Source of the DNA: Sepiola atlantica
Taxonomy: Eukaryota > Mollusca > Cephalopoda > Sepiida > Sepiolidae
NCBI GenBank assembly: GCA_963556195.1
Contig: OY744529.1
Location: 59,830,080 to 59,894,079 of the forward strand
Direction: 5' to 3'
DNA length: 64,000 bases
Shown here piece by piece: positions 11,285-22,035 of the stretch (position 1 is its first letter; every line of letters begins with the position of its first letter). The notes beneath the pieces are model-generated. The model was not told the origin of the DNA. It searched no databases and saw only the letters and a program-made list of their open reading frames with translations. The position numbers were made by a program, and so were the translations under genes.

Positions 11285-11668
11285 ATTTAATTTTCTATCG
11301 ATCTGTGTAGCTTTTCAGTTTTGGGACGTTTTTTAAGTGTTTGTTTTATACATCCGTATTAGTGCATGCCCTGCTACAAAACAATGGTCAAAACGGTGTC
11401 AACATAATTTAAATTTAATTTTCTATCGATCTGTGTAGCTTTTCAGTTTTGGGACGTTTTTTAAGTGTTTGTTTTATACATCCGTATTAGTGCATGCCCT
11501 GCTACAAAACAATGGTCAAAACGGTGTCAACATAATTTAAATTTAATTTTCTATCGATCTGTGTAGCTTTTCAGTTTTGGGACGTTTTTTAAGTGTTTGT
11601 TTTACACATCCGTATTAGTGCATGCCCTGCTGCAAAACAATGGTCGAAACGGTGTCAACATAACAATG
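11285..11668. repeat. 128-bp tandem repeat, three units
   Basis: The anchor TTTTCTATCG recurs at 11,291, 11,419 and 11,547, a period of 128 bp. The first two units are nearly identical; the third has a few changes (TTTTACACATCC, CTGCTGCAAAAC). No coding capacity. Confidence 0.92.
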
Positions 11669-12059
11669 CCAAATTTTGTGAAGAGAAATATCAAAACGAA
11701 TGACAGAACTTTGTTTTCTTTTGAATAAAGCTTATGCACACCAAATGATTATGGTCGTCTTAATCGATCAACATATCTTGGCTCTGCTTTAATGATGTAT
11801 TTGTGTCCTTATTTTTTATTAGTCTGTTGCTATTCTTCTCTACTATTTCATATATTAAACATTCCGTTTGGGTTGAAATTTCATTCCATGTTTAAATGCC
11901 CTCACAAAATCTATCAATACAAAAATAATAATTTTTATTGACAACTTGAAGACAATGCAAAATAAAGTGTTGGCAATTAATGAGAGTTCTAAAAGTCCAA
12001 GGAAAGTTCTAGGTGTAAGAAGGGTTATATTTCTGAATTTTTTAGATGAGGATTGATAA
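11669..12059. other. AT-rich non-coding spacer
   Basis: No motif recognised. The long minus frame at 11,855-12,247 runs out of the neighbouring foldback and has no known domain. Confidence 0.5.
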
Positions 12060-12346
12060 TTTGTATAATTTTGGTAATTCAGGCTACATTTCTCATCTTG
12101 AATGTTATCATCACAACGTTTCGGTCGCTGTAACCTCCGGCCTTCTTCAGGTGTATTACTTCGAACTCGGGAATATTTCTGTTGAAGTCGGGAATCTGGA
12201 AATCCCATCCAGATTCCCGAGTTCAACAGAAATATTCCCGAGTTCAAAGTAATACACCTGAAGAATGCCGTAGATTACAGCGGCCGAAACGTTGTGATGA
12301 TAACATTCAAGATGAGAAATGTAGTCTGAATAACCAAAATTATACG
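12060..12346. repeat. Foldback element with ~140-bp arms
   Basis: The left arm (about 12,066-12,206) is the reverse complement of the right arm (about 12,207-12,346) with few mismatches and almost no spacer, giving a near-perfect hairpin. Each arm contains CTGAAGA, a GGCC-type stem and CCGAAACGTTGTGATGATAA. A single-armed relative lies at 53,780-54,030 beside a Penelope-like relic, which suggests terminal sequence of such an element. The CTGAnGA/stem/GAAAC order is hammerhead-like but with an extra A before stem II. Confidence 0.8.
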
Positions 12347-12825
12347 AAAAAAGGGTTGTTTTTGGAAGGAGAAAAATTGATTACACATGTTCATTTTGGT
12401 TGTCGTCATGTGAGTTTATATGTGTGTAAATGGAATAAGCATGAAGATGCGTGCATATATTAGGGTGCCTTTGTTTTGTTAGTGAGAGAGTGTATGTATG
12501 GACTTATGTGTGCGTGCGTTCGATGAGCTGCATGTGTGTGCTTTGCTGGGGAACAGAACTTCGTCTCTCATCATGTGTGTGCTATTGCCAAGCGCCTTTT
12601 GGACCCAAAGGGCTTAACTGGATTGTGACGTACGCACGTGTGTTTTCTGAGATATAAAAAGAGAAAAGAGAAAGAAAAACGTTGTGTTTTAGTTTTTATA
12701 GTATGTGCTTGAATTCAGAGTGAATATATTCGCTTCTTTGATTGGCTGAAAGAAACAGTTGACTCACAATTTTCTTCAATCGATAGTCGATATGTAAAAA
12801 TAATATTCACTTTCGCTGTTGTTGT

Positions 12826-12827
<2 letters not shown>
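12347..12827. other. Non-coding spacer, TG-rich in parts
   Basis: Contains TGTGTG-like tracts and short frames without known motifs. No gene supported. Confidence 0.5.
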
Positions 12828-12873
<46 letters not shown>

Positions 12874-13000
12874 CGACGCATTGAGGAAGGGTTTGACCTT
12901 AGGGCTGTGCCGCCGCCGCTGCTGCTTCTAACAGAACAACCAAGATGAGGACAACAGTCTGAAATGTGTAAATAATGTAGATATTCAATAGTTGTGGTTT
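12828..13000 (-). repeat. GAT microsatellite plus SINE-like copy
   Basis: A GAT run (12,828-12,874) is followed, on the minus strand, by the same dispersed block as at 6,205-6,345 (ACACATTTCAGACTGTTGTC and GTTAGAAGCAGCAGCGG). The poly-His frame across it is a microsatellite artefact. Confidence 0.6.
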
Positions 13001-14649
13001 CAGTCCATAACATTTTGATTTTGTCACCAAAGCAATAAAGGATTAAAGTGTACATTCCATAATAATTTAGTGAAATATAAGATCAAAAAAGAAAATCAAC
13101 CGAGTTTTAACATGAGAACCGAATGGAAGAAAAAATTTCTTTCTATTCTTGTAGTTTTTCAGCTTTGTTACATGAAATATGAAGCCAGTTTCAAAGCGAA
13201 CGAAATATGGTTTTAGAATATTTCCAGACCTGACACGTGTTCAAAACGTTGTTGGGCATTTCTTACGAGCGTACTCAGAATAAAAGTTTCTCTTAAGAGA
13301 CAAAGTAGAAACACACGTCTATCTAAAAATAATATGTACAGTATTTTGTTTTTGTCTCTTACTTTGTTTTCTCGTATGTCTGTAACTTCTGTCATTCTAA
13401 AATAAACATCGTATATAATACTAGCTAGAATACCTTCCACAGAGCAGGTTCACAATAATGAGATACATTTGAAACCTTTAATAGATGCAAGACCTGCATG
13501 AGAAATTAACTAGCACAACGACGTCTCAGCTGGTATGGCAACGTTACCTACCGTCAGTCATCCGAAACGCTCCAAAGTGTGTCTCACATCGATGTTGATG
13601 GCCCAAAGTCACATGGTAGGCTGCTTAAGACATGGGGGGGGATCAGTTCATGAGGACTCGATTCTAGCGGATGGCACAAGGGAAATGGCAACAGACAGAA
13701 GTTGGAAGAGAAATCGTTTAACATCAGTATGAGACAAAAAAAACGAAAAATGAAAATGATAATAGTAATAACTGGCAGGACCCATGTAAATTACACGAAA
13801 TGATGTTTTCAATACTAATTATCTTGCTCCTAACCTATACATGTTTGAATAAAATATGATAAGATTTGACTTGTATATTTTTTTTTTTAAATGAACAATA
13901 CATAAAACAATTGACAAAACTTCTTTATATACAATATTTCTAGTGAAGGTAGTTCCTCTTCTCTGGCTATGAGTAGAATTATTCTGAGGACAAATTTTCA
14001 CTCTGTGTCTTCTCGGTCTAGCCCTTCCTTTTAGTTTTAAAATTTTATTTGCTTGCACATTTTAAAAACTTAAACAGAAAAAGAAATAACATTTTAGTTT
14101 TAAAGGAGACAACTCTCTTTATATTCTTCAATTAAACTAATATAATATAGATTATTCCCCTTGCTTATTTTTAGTTTTAAGTCATAGTTGAAGAATGTAT
14201 TCATTTTAGCAGTTGTCCGGGCAATTTTCTTACAGCATTTTTATAATAAACTGCAGCGAAGTACGTTATTATAGTGCCAATAAAATGGTACAAAAATAAA
14301 TAAAAATTGGCTATTCAGAATCAAAGTTTGTCAGCTTAAATGTTATTTAAGTTCAACTTTTAAAATCTTACAAGATAACTTTATATGCTAGTAAATATGT
14401 GAAAATGGAAAATACACAACTGAAGTTATGGAATGAGTTCAGTTGCTATGTTGGCATATTAGGATGATCGATATCTACTCAAATATTCCGAATCGATATC
14501 ATTTCGTGTATATTAGCTATGCTTTAAATTTAACTTTAATTAAAATTTCTAAAATTTCTATAAATAGAAGATAAAAATAGATTGGTTGAATTTATTCCGT
14601 GAACAGAACAGTTTTGAACGACTTTTATATTTCCTTACAAAGATTCAAA
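13001..14649. other. AT-rich stretch, no recognised gene
   Basis: Short frames at 13,213-13,440, 13,535-13,732 and 13,819-14,058 have no known motif and no neighbour context. Nothing firm can be called. Confidence 0.5.
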
Positions 14650-14960
14650 TCAAGATGTAATGATACTAAACCTTATGTTTAGAACTCTTAGTCAAATTAT
14701 GATAAAAATTCATTATATGATTTTGATTCTAAAACTGTCTAAATTTTAAGCTATAAGGTTAAGGGGTCTTAAGAACTTAAAATTCAGGGAATCTTGCTTA
14801 ATTAGTGTCTAATGACGACGGATCAAGTTTAATGCAAATCTGAAATATTTTAATTTTTAAATAGGGGATTGCGCCCATATTAAAAAAAAAACCTTCAAAA
14901 CATTCCAAAAACACTGAAATTTAGGGAATATTTTTTAAATTTCACAGTATCTGAATCTTC
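14650..14960 (+). repeat. Dispersed repeat related to 63,395-63,640
   Basis: Shares ordered blocks with the right end of the window: ATGATTTTGATTCTA, GTGGTCTTAAGAA-like, AAAATTCAGGGAATCTTGCT, TCTAATGAC, GCGCCCATATTA and CCTTCAAAACATTCCAAA. Here the 3' block occurs once; at 63.6 kb it is amplified into a 72-bp tandem array. Confidence 0.7.
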
Positions 14961-15146
14961 ACGAAGAGCTTTCACTCCCTTTTTATCTCCTTTGCATAAA
15001 ACTAAACATAGCCCACATTACTTACCCTTACGCCCAGCAGTTGTGTTCGAAATTTAATAATGATAGCTTAATTAGTTTACGAGTAAATTCTGTACATATA
15101 AAAATATAAACATATACACACCTAACTTTATATAAATAGACATTAC

Positions 15147-15148
15147 CT

Positions 15149-15216
<68 letters not shown>
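15147..15216. repeat. TA microsatellite, left flank of Tc1 element
   Basis: Alternating TA run into which the Tc1-type element inserted; it resumes at 17,056 on the other side. Confidence 0.9.
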
Positions 15217-15217
<1 letters not shown>

Positions 15218-15514
15218 TCATGCTGGTCAAAAAATAGAACATATGTATAAAACTGTAAAAATCATTCCGTTTGAGATAGTTTTCGGCTTTTAAATTGTGT
15301 AGGCGAAATATTCTATATGTAAATAACAATTACAACTATTTTTAATCATTTGTCATATTTGCATATGTCACTTTATTGTCACAGAGTAGTTTATTGTCAC
15401 ATTGGGAAATTCAACGTTTCAATTTAATAGAACATTATTCGTTGAGTAATCTTAAACTCAAAATATTTCTGTGTTTAAAAAGATTTTGCAAGTAATTTAA
15501 TCATAATCTCTCAT
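15217..15514. repeat. Left terminal inverted repeat of Tc1 element
   Basis: Near-identical to the reverse complement of 16,755-17,055. Inside it, TTTATTGTCAC occurs twice about 20 bp apart, a short direct repeat that could be part of the transposase-binding layout. Confidence 0.9.
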
Positions 15515-15724
15515 TCTTATTGAGGACAATCTGTGACATGTAATTGGTGCTAAAATATTCCTATCATGCTAAACTAACTGAAATAATTGTTTTACGATAG
15601 AAACTTTTTTTTCATATCAATTGCAATGTCAGTTTTTCAATATTTCGCGTTTCAAAATAATAGAACAAGACAGCTAAGAAAACAAAATAGTTTTTTTATT
15701 AACTTAAATACAAATAAAAATTAA

Positions 15725-16753
15725 TCAATATTTAGTAGCAGCACCTTTTGCCTTGATAACAGCATCAATTCGCCTGGGCATGGAATCAACAAGCTTCTCG
15801 CAAATCTGTGTAGACACCGAATCCCATGTGTTCTGTATTGCAATCTTCATGGCTGCAAGGGTAGTAGGTTTTTCTTTGCGAAGCTTCCTCTTCATCTGAT
15901 TCCACAAGGCTCCAATAACGTTCAAATCTGGCGAGTTCGCCGGCCATTCAAGAACAGGGTTTGATCGTTCTCGGAGCCAGGAAGTTGTGGACTTGGCAGA
16001 GTGTGCCGGTGCCAAGTCATGTTGAAAAATGATGTCTGTGGCGTCACGGTCAAACTGATTATCCAGCACTTGCAGTAAATTAGCTTCCATGATATATTGG
16101 TACACTGTTGCGTTTACATTTCCTTTGATGAAGCAAAAATTACCAACACCCTTAGCACTCATACAGCCCCAAACCATGCAAGACTGCAGGAACTTCACAG
16201 ACTTCTTGACGCATTCCTGGTTATACCGTTCCGTGGATCTTCGCCAAACACGTGGCCCTTGGTCGCCAAAGGAGATACAAAATCGAGACTCATCTGAAAA
16301 GATCACACGCCGCCATTCGTCTGTAGTCCAGGTTTGATGAGCAGTTGCCCATCGTAGCCTCTTCAACATCTGTTTTTTGTTAAGGAGCGGTTTGGTGGCA
16401 GCTATACGATTTTGGTATCCCAGTTGCCGGAGCCTTCGGTAGGTAGTGCTTCGTGAAACGTCGGCACCAGAAGCCTGTTTCCACTCTTTAGTAATGTGGC
16501 TTGTTGACTGGAATCGACTTTTCTTTGCCACCTTGTCCAGTGCCCGGTCTTGTCTTTCAGTGGTGCTTTTCTTTCGTCCGCATTTCTTGCGATTGCTGTT
16601 GGAAACACCCTTAACATCTTTCTGGAGCACTTTGGTCACTACCGATCTTGAACATCCGACCTTGGTTGCGATTTCCATGTGCGTCTTTCCTACTCCCCAC
16701 AAATCAAAGATTCGCTGCTTCTCAGGCAAAGATATGTCTTTAGAGCGACCCAT
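15725..16753 (-). CDS. Tc1-type transposase, open frame with catalytic E replaced by G
   Basis: A 342-aa cut-and-paste transposase frame; full family length. Residues 1-50 look like the first helix-turn-helix of the paired-like DNA-binding domain, GRKKSTT (59-65) corresponds to the GRPR-like linker, and 66-120 to the second helix-turn-helix. The DDE core shows FSDES (D154) and FQHDLAPAH (D246). The third box reads SPDLNVIGALW where Tc1 relatives have SPDLNPIENLW, so the glutamate expected 34 residues after D246 is G281 (codon GGA, one change from GAA). The start ATG has A at -3 and lies just inside the right inverted end. No stops or frameshifts, so the copy is young but probably inactive as an enzyme; it could still bind its ends. 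Confidence 0.93.
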   Translation of the reverse strand: MGRSKDISLPEKQRIFDLWGVGKTHMEIATKVGCSRSVVTKVLQKDVKGVSNSNRKKCGRKKSTTERQDRALDKVAKKSRFQSTSHITKEWKQASGADVSRSTTYRRLRQLGYQNRIAATKPLLNKKQMLKRLRWATAHQTWTTDEWRRVIFSDESRFCISFGDQGPRVWRRSTERYNQECVKKSVKFLQSCMVWGCMSAKGVGNFCFIKGNVNATVYQYIMEANLLQVLDNQFDRDATDIIFQHDLAPAHSAKSTTSWLRERSNPVLEWPANSPDLNVIGALWNQMKRKLRKEKPTTLAAMKIAIQNTWDSVSTQICEKLVDSMPRRIDAVIKAKGAATKY

Positions 16754-16754
16754 A

Positions 16755-17054
16755 ATGAGAGATTATGATTAAATTACTTGCAAAATCTTCTTAAACACAG
16801 AAATTTTTTGAGTTTAAGATTACTCAACGAATAATGTTCTATTAAATTGAAACGTTGAATTTCCCAATGTGACAATAAACTACTCTGTGACAATAAAGTC
16901 TGACATATGCAAATATGACAAATGATTAAAAATAGTTGTAATTGTTATTTACATATAGAATATTTCGCTTACACAATTTAAAAGCCGAAAATTATCTCAT
17001 ACGGAATGATTTTTACAGTTTTATACATATGTTCTATTTTTTTGACCAGCACGA

Positions 17055-17055
<1 letters not shown>
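16755..17055. repeat. Right terminal inverted repeat of Tc1 element
   Basis: Reverse complement of the left end with a handful of differences (for example CGAG against CTCA at the tip). It starts almost at the transposase start codon, so the promoter must lie within the inverted end. Confidence 0.9.

Positions 17056-17122
<67 letters not shown>
17056..17122. repeat. TA microsatellite, right flank of Tc1 element
   Basis: Continuation of the TA run on the other side of the insertion. Poly-Tyr/Ile frames through it are artefacts. Confidence 0.9.
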
Positions 17123-17125
<3 letters not shown>

Positions 17126-17345
17126 CAGGACCCGTCGCCCGTCGTTGCCCGGGAAAAATGTGAAACAATGAATAAAAATTTTTAAGCAGCCGACAGAACG
17201 CAAATAGGTCACATCTGATAGTTTTAAGGTTAAGAAGAAATGTCGGTTTTGAATTGTGGAAAATGTATGTACCCCGAAAAGGATTACTTCGGAGTGGAAC
17301 GAAAATATAAATTGTCGCAGTGTATAAGGATATCTCCTTCACTGA
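17123..17345. repeat. TA-anchored repeat with GCAGGACCCGTCGCCCG motif
   Basis: Directly after the TA run comes AGCAGGACCCGTCGCCCG, then TTGCCCGGG. A similar CTAGCGGGA... start follows TA or AT-rich DNA at 18,913 and 25,848. The recurrence suggests the terminus of a dispersed element that prefers TA runs. Class unknown. Confidence 0.45.
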
Positions 17346-18477
17346 CTGATTATGGAAAAGGGTACTTCTTTTGGGCCGGGATATTTGTTTGATCTGTTAT
17401 CTATTCTCTCCTCTGTCATTGAAACAAATCCTTCTAGACTGCGGCAATTTTTATTTATGTTGTTACTTTAGAAAATATAATAAACGTTGGTGGGTTTTCG
17501 ACAATTAAGAACTTATGTTGTGTCAAACTCTGCCCTCGTGGGGAGTCAAAAATGAAGGTGGTGAGTAATTACGATTTTAGTCACATAAATTAAAATTTCG
17601 TATGGAGATAGAAAAGCAAAACAAATCTGATGTGTTGGTCACTAAATATCGTTTGAAGCAAGTATGAGTGTAAAAAGAATCAACTATGATTATTTGTTAT
17701 GGCCACGTGTATAATATCTATTAAGAAAAGAGTTTAATGAGAAGTAGTATTTTCGCTAAATCGTTCTAATCCGTATGTACTGTCTGTTAATGGAAAAATG
17801 TGTAAAGAATATGCAATTATCAATTATTGTAAAACACTGAAAGTACTTACAGTTGAAAGAATGGTTGTCTGTGTAATGTGGCTACATGTTCGTTAATAAT
17901 TCTAGCCATCTGTAATGAAAACGAAGACGTAACACATATAATATTCAATCCGAAAGAAATCTATGTTTGATATATTACTTGGTTTAAATAAAAACATCCT
18001 CATTATGTTATGTTTATTTTTAATGTTATCTAATTAATAAATGTACTTACTAATCGTGGAATTGGTTTTGTTATGCTGCGCGTGATGTGTTTGTTTTAAT
18101 GTAATCAGAACTCCGTAACGTAATAATGTTATGTGTTCGGAATAGCGGAATGATATCCCGTAATCTGTACTTAGCGGTGTTTCTGTTTAACAGTTCCGAA
18201 TGTAATAAAAGTCTGGCGGTGTTATGAGTGGCGGGTACAGTAGATAATTTGCAGTGAGTAAGTATAGTGACCACTCTCTCTGTGGATGTTGTAGGTGAGA
18301 GAGTGAAAGATCTAGGAATAAATATAATTATTATATTTTGATGAAATTATGCGAAAGTTTCTGCAAACATGCTAGAGTGAATAAGAGTATTGCAGTGTGT
18401 ATTTTAGTAGTGTATGAGGCATGTGGTTATTTTCTTACTCTCACCAAATTTGCAGGGGAAAAAAGAGTTTGCTTTAA
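17346..18477. other. AT-rich stretch, no recognised gene
   Basis: No coding frame above about 70 aa and no motif recognised. Confidence 0.5.
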
Positions 18478-18508
<31 letters not shown>

Positions 18509-18524
18509 GATATATATATATATA

Positions 18525-18555
<31 letters not shown>

Positions 18556-18558
18556 GTG
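18478..18558. repeat. Compound TA / TG / GA microsatellite
   Basis: A TA run interrupted by TAGA, then TGTG, then GAGA. No gene. Confidence 0.9.
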
Positions 18559-18589
18559 AGAAATATCCAACCATATGGTATAAAGATGA

Positions 18590-18680
18590 CTAGAAACCCT
18601 TTTTATGTAAAAAGACTTTATTCAGTCCATATGGCGCTTTCATATATTACATACCTTCTTCAGATATGCAACATCTAAGG
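18590..18680 (-). repeat. Possible Penelope-type terminal fragment
   Basis: On minus: ATCTGAAGAAGGTATG, then ATGAAAGCGCCATATGG and ACTGAATAAAGTC. The start CTGAAGAAGG is shared with the foldback at 12 kb. Weak, short evidence. Confidence 0.3.
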
Positions 18681-18889
18681 CAAAGGAATGTGTTCATATT
18701 AGAGATAGCATTGCAAATGAATAAGGAACGATTATTCATAGCGGAAAAGAAAAAGTAAAAGAAATCGAAGAAAAAGAAAACAGATAGAAGAAAGACGAAG
18801 CAAAAACGGGAGTAGAAGCCAGGGAAAATTGATTTATGATGACCTTCACATACTTTTATTTAATTATGTAACTGTCTTAGATTTTGGAT

Positions 18890-18960
18890 TGAATATATAT
18901 ATATATATATATACACTAGCGGGACTGATCCCGGCATTGCTGCGTGAAAAAATGGAGGAA
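18890..18960. repeat. TA run plus CTAGCGGGACTGATCCCGG motif
   Basis: A second example of a TA run followed by a CTAGCGGGA-type start and a GCATTGCTGCGTG block, resembling 17,123-17,156. Confidence 0.5.
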
Positions 18961-21084
18961 ATATTTGCTCATAGGCCAAGCGCCATGTTACTATGTTTAT
19001 ATTTTAATCTCTGTAAATATTAAATTTACATTTTTAATGAAAATCAACTAAAAATTTGTTTTTGGTCTATAAGGATGTCGTCCTCTAAAAATATATCTCC
19101 AAAATAAAGCAGAAGTGGCTATATTATTCACAGCAGTCTAGACATTGAACATGCGATTGGTTAAATCACAAAAAGGAAGACGGAGTTGGACAGAAAGCCC
19201 TTTTTAAGTTCAATTACGTAATACAAGTTTGACACACACAATGCTAACATATATTTTAAAACAAATACATGTCCGATATAATTAAACATGATTCATTAGA
19301 TATAATTAAACATGATTCATTCAGTGATAAATAAATAACAATATAACAAAATCGTTATTACACAAAACAAAATAATGATGAACCTTATAGAGCGAGAAAT
19401 TATGTATAGTAAACTTATGGAGCCTGGGCGAGACTGATTGGAGTCGGTGTGCATGAAGGGCGAGGAAATTAATCATTTATTCATCAAGGACACCAATTTT
19501 GGTCTTCAAAGATTTCTCTCAGAAACGAGGATTTACAATTAGAACAGCATAGGCATATTCGTCGCCTCTTATTAGTTTTCTCTTGTTAATTTCTACTGTT
19601 ACTGTGATAGAGAATCATGAAGCAGAAGCTGAATAGAGTCGTGGAAATAGTCTTGACTTAGTATTTACCACCATAAAAAGGGCTCGTCTTTGCCTGTCGT
19701 GCAGAACCTGGATGTTATAAAGAACAAGTGCATGCTGGAACAAGAGTATGTATACATATCGACCATGTGCGACCGACGTGCTTTTCCATCCATAAATGAC
19801 AAGCATAATAGAAGATGTCACTTGCGTTTTAGCATTCGAAGGGCTAAGATCATTGAGCGGTTAGAGACCAGTATTGAAGACGATGTTGTTTGAACAAAGT
19901 ATACCATATAACAAAGTTCCGGTGGTGAGCATATTATTCCTGAGTTCAGTATTGAAAACGGTGTTGTTGGAGATATAGTGGTAAACACGTTGTTACATTG
20001 AATACGATGTCACCTGAGAAAAATATAGCACGTATCAAAGTTCCAATCGCAAGCATGTTGATTCCATCTTTTCCCTCGTTTTTTTCTTTTTTCTTATTCT
20101 TTCACACCGTTATTCATTTTTGTTATTCCTAATTACCTGCACTCATACCCATCACATTTCATAGGATCTAAAGTGCGAAAAACAATATTCTAAAGATTAT
20201 AAGTCAATTGATATATAGCACTATAATCGTTTACATCTTTTTGTGTTGTTTATAATGTTGTTTTTTTCTGATTGTGTTTGAATTTACATACTTTTGCTTA
20301 CTGTTTACACGTGTACAACATTAATTAATTATGCTTAGTAAATATATACGCCCTCAGGACGCAAATACTTAATTACAGTTATTTCTTTCGACTTTCATTA
20401 ATGACTTTTTAGCTTTATCTCTCTGTTTAATGGCATATCAACCTATTTTAGTTATTCAATATTATAATGAGGCGAATCGTTCCCCATTATAATTAAATAA
20501 TTATAGTTATGGCTGCCATAGAAAGTTTATCTGACTCCAGCAGTTAATCAACAGACGACATTGCAGCATTAAATGAAAATACCTTTTGTTGGTCTGCACT
20601 GAAAACGGAATCAAACGACTACATCGCCAGCCTTTATAAAGTGTTGCATGTAATTAAGGTAGATTGACAATAACGTTGGAGATTTGAGGAAACCAACGAA
20701 ATATGTCTACTCTGGGTGGTGTATTGACCCCAACTCTGCCTAGGGGAACAAAATCGTGTGGGTGCTGTAAGAAGAAGAAGTCTGTTAATTTGTGTTTTTA
20801 TGCCAGAGCGTCGGATTAACTGAGGGGGGGGGGGAATAATCACTATAGTGGTACACCTGTCCATTTACACCAAAGGTATGTAGTGCATAATACAATTGGA
20901 ACAGGTGATTGCTACAATGTCGACGCTGAATTAAGTGAAAACTTAAACAACAGGATATTTATATACATTTTTATTTCTTACAATTACACAGTTAAATAAT
21001 TTCATAAAGTCATAATACATTGTGATGTCATAATAGGCACCCCCTCTTTCTTCCATCACAAAGAATACAGTATGATGCCATAAT
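18961..21084. other. AT-rich stretch, no recognised gene
   Basis: Short frames only (67-76 aa), overlapping on both strands near 19,615-19,893 without known motifs. A run of G residues lies at 20,824-20,834. Nothing firm can be called. Confidence 0.5.
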
Positions 21085-21180
21085 AGAAGCTCTCTCTCTC
21101 TTCTCTTCTATCTCTCTTTCCCATATCTCTTTTCCTTTCCCCCTCTCTCTCCTCTTTCTCTCTTTTAATTATTTATATTA
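21085..21180. repeat. Pyrimidine (TC)-rich tract
   Basis: Dense CTCTCT/TTTCC text on the plus strand; simple low-complexity DNA. Confidence 0.75.
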
Positions 21181-21344
21181 TTTAATTCTTCTTATTCCAT
21201 TCGCCCTTTATTCACGTTATTCGCCTTTCCTCTTACAAGCAAGATTAGAAACAACATTCTCAGAGTTTTTGTAATACTAGCAATAATATGCTCCTTCTGG
21301 TTGCATATTTATACTAGTATATATAACCAACGGATACTACACTA

Positions 21345-21640
21345 CCTCACAAAGGACGAGGTAATGCCTTGGAAGATGGTATCATGGCGAACGCACATAT
21401 ACTACACTACCATCCAATTATAATGGCTATGAAGATAATCTCATAACAACAGAACAAATGATACACTACACCCACCCCACCCTAAAAAATAAGAAGCTAA
21501 TACTTGGAAGGATGGAATCATAACCACAGAATAGATACTACACTACTCCCCACCCACAGAAAAGGAGATGGTAATGTCTGAAATGATGATATGACATCAG
21601 AACAGATACTACACTATCTCCTCCCTGACTTGAGCATTGA
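21345..21640 (-). repeat. Four minimal U2-headed units plus tail
   Basis: Tandem ~70-bp units. On the plus strand, ATACTACACTA (reverse complement of the U2 piece TAGTGTAGTAT) recurs about every 70 bp, with GAGGTAATGCC-like text between; the last unit carries GAACAGATACTACACTA, an 11-base match to reversed U2 plus flanks. A block CTTGAGCATTGAAAGAT follows and is shared with the array at 62,965-63,290, so the two are copies of one composite repeat. Confidence 0.7.
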
Positions 21641-21988
21641 AAGATAATACATCAGTCTGAAATAATATAATAAACTGGATTGAGCATAAAAAAATAGTAA
21701 TAGTATAGTTCGGCTTCAGACAGACATTAGTAATAGATATAGAATTGTGCATAATTGAACACAATATATCCGTCGTAGTATTTGAACTTGGCATAGGAAA
21801 TTCCATAACCGCGATGGTATCCATCACATCAATCAAGCCAATCACCTCCCAATGGCCTTTTCCAACTAAATTATAGAAATGCACGTGAGCATATAACTTT
21901 TCTAGGAAAATTTTGAAGATATGTAGCGTGGATTCTGGCTTGGACAGAGTATAGATGATGGTATCGTCTTTGAAATGTACCAAGCCCC
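21641..21988. other. Spacer between U2-type array and LINE tail
   Basis: No known motif. The 141-aa minus frame at 21,609-22,034 is driven by the ATC run at its start and is not a recognised protein. Confidence 0.5.
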
Positions 21989-21989
21989 A

Positions 21990-22034
<45 letters not shown>
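21989..22034. repeat. ATC microsatellite, the GAT tail of a minus-strand LINE
   Basis: A pure ATC run. On the minus strand it is a GAT tail directly following the 3' end of the LINE relic, as in the relative at 51,476-51,538. Confidence 0.85.

Positions 22035-22035
<1 letters not shown>

Larger units (their letters stand above)
15217..17055 (-). mobile_element. Tc1-type DNA transposon, complete with ~300-bp inverted ends
   Basis: The left end begins CTCATGCTGGTCAAAAAA at 15,217. The right end, read inward on minus, begins CTCGTGCTGGTCAAAAAA from 17,055. TA dinucleotides flank both sides, the usual target of the family, here within a TA microsatellite. The inverted ends run about 298-301 bp (15,217-15,514 and 16,755-17,055) and reach within a few bases of the start codon. 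One transposase frame fills the interior. Total 1,839 bp, the usual size for the superfamily, with unusually long ends. Confidence 0.93.

Noticed and set aside
16089..16772. Plus-strand frames antiparallel to the Tc1 transposase
   Set aside because: Shadows of a clearly recognisable transposase on the other strand.
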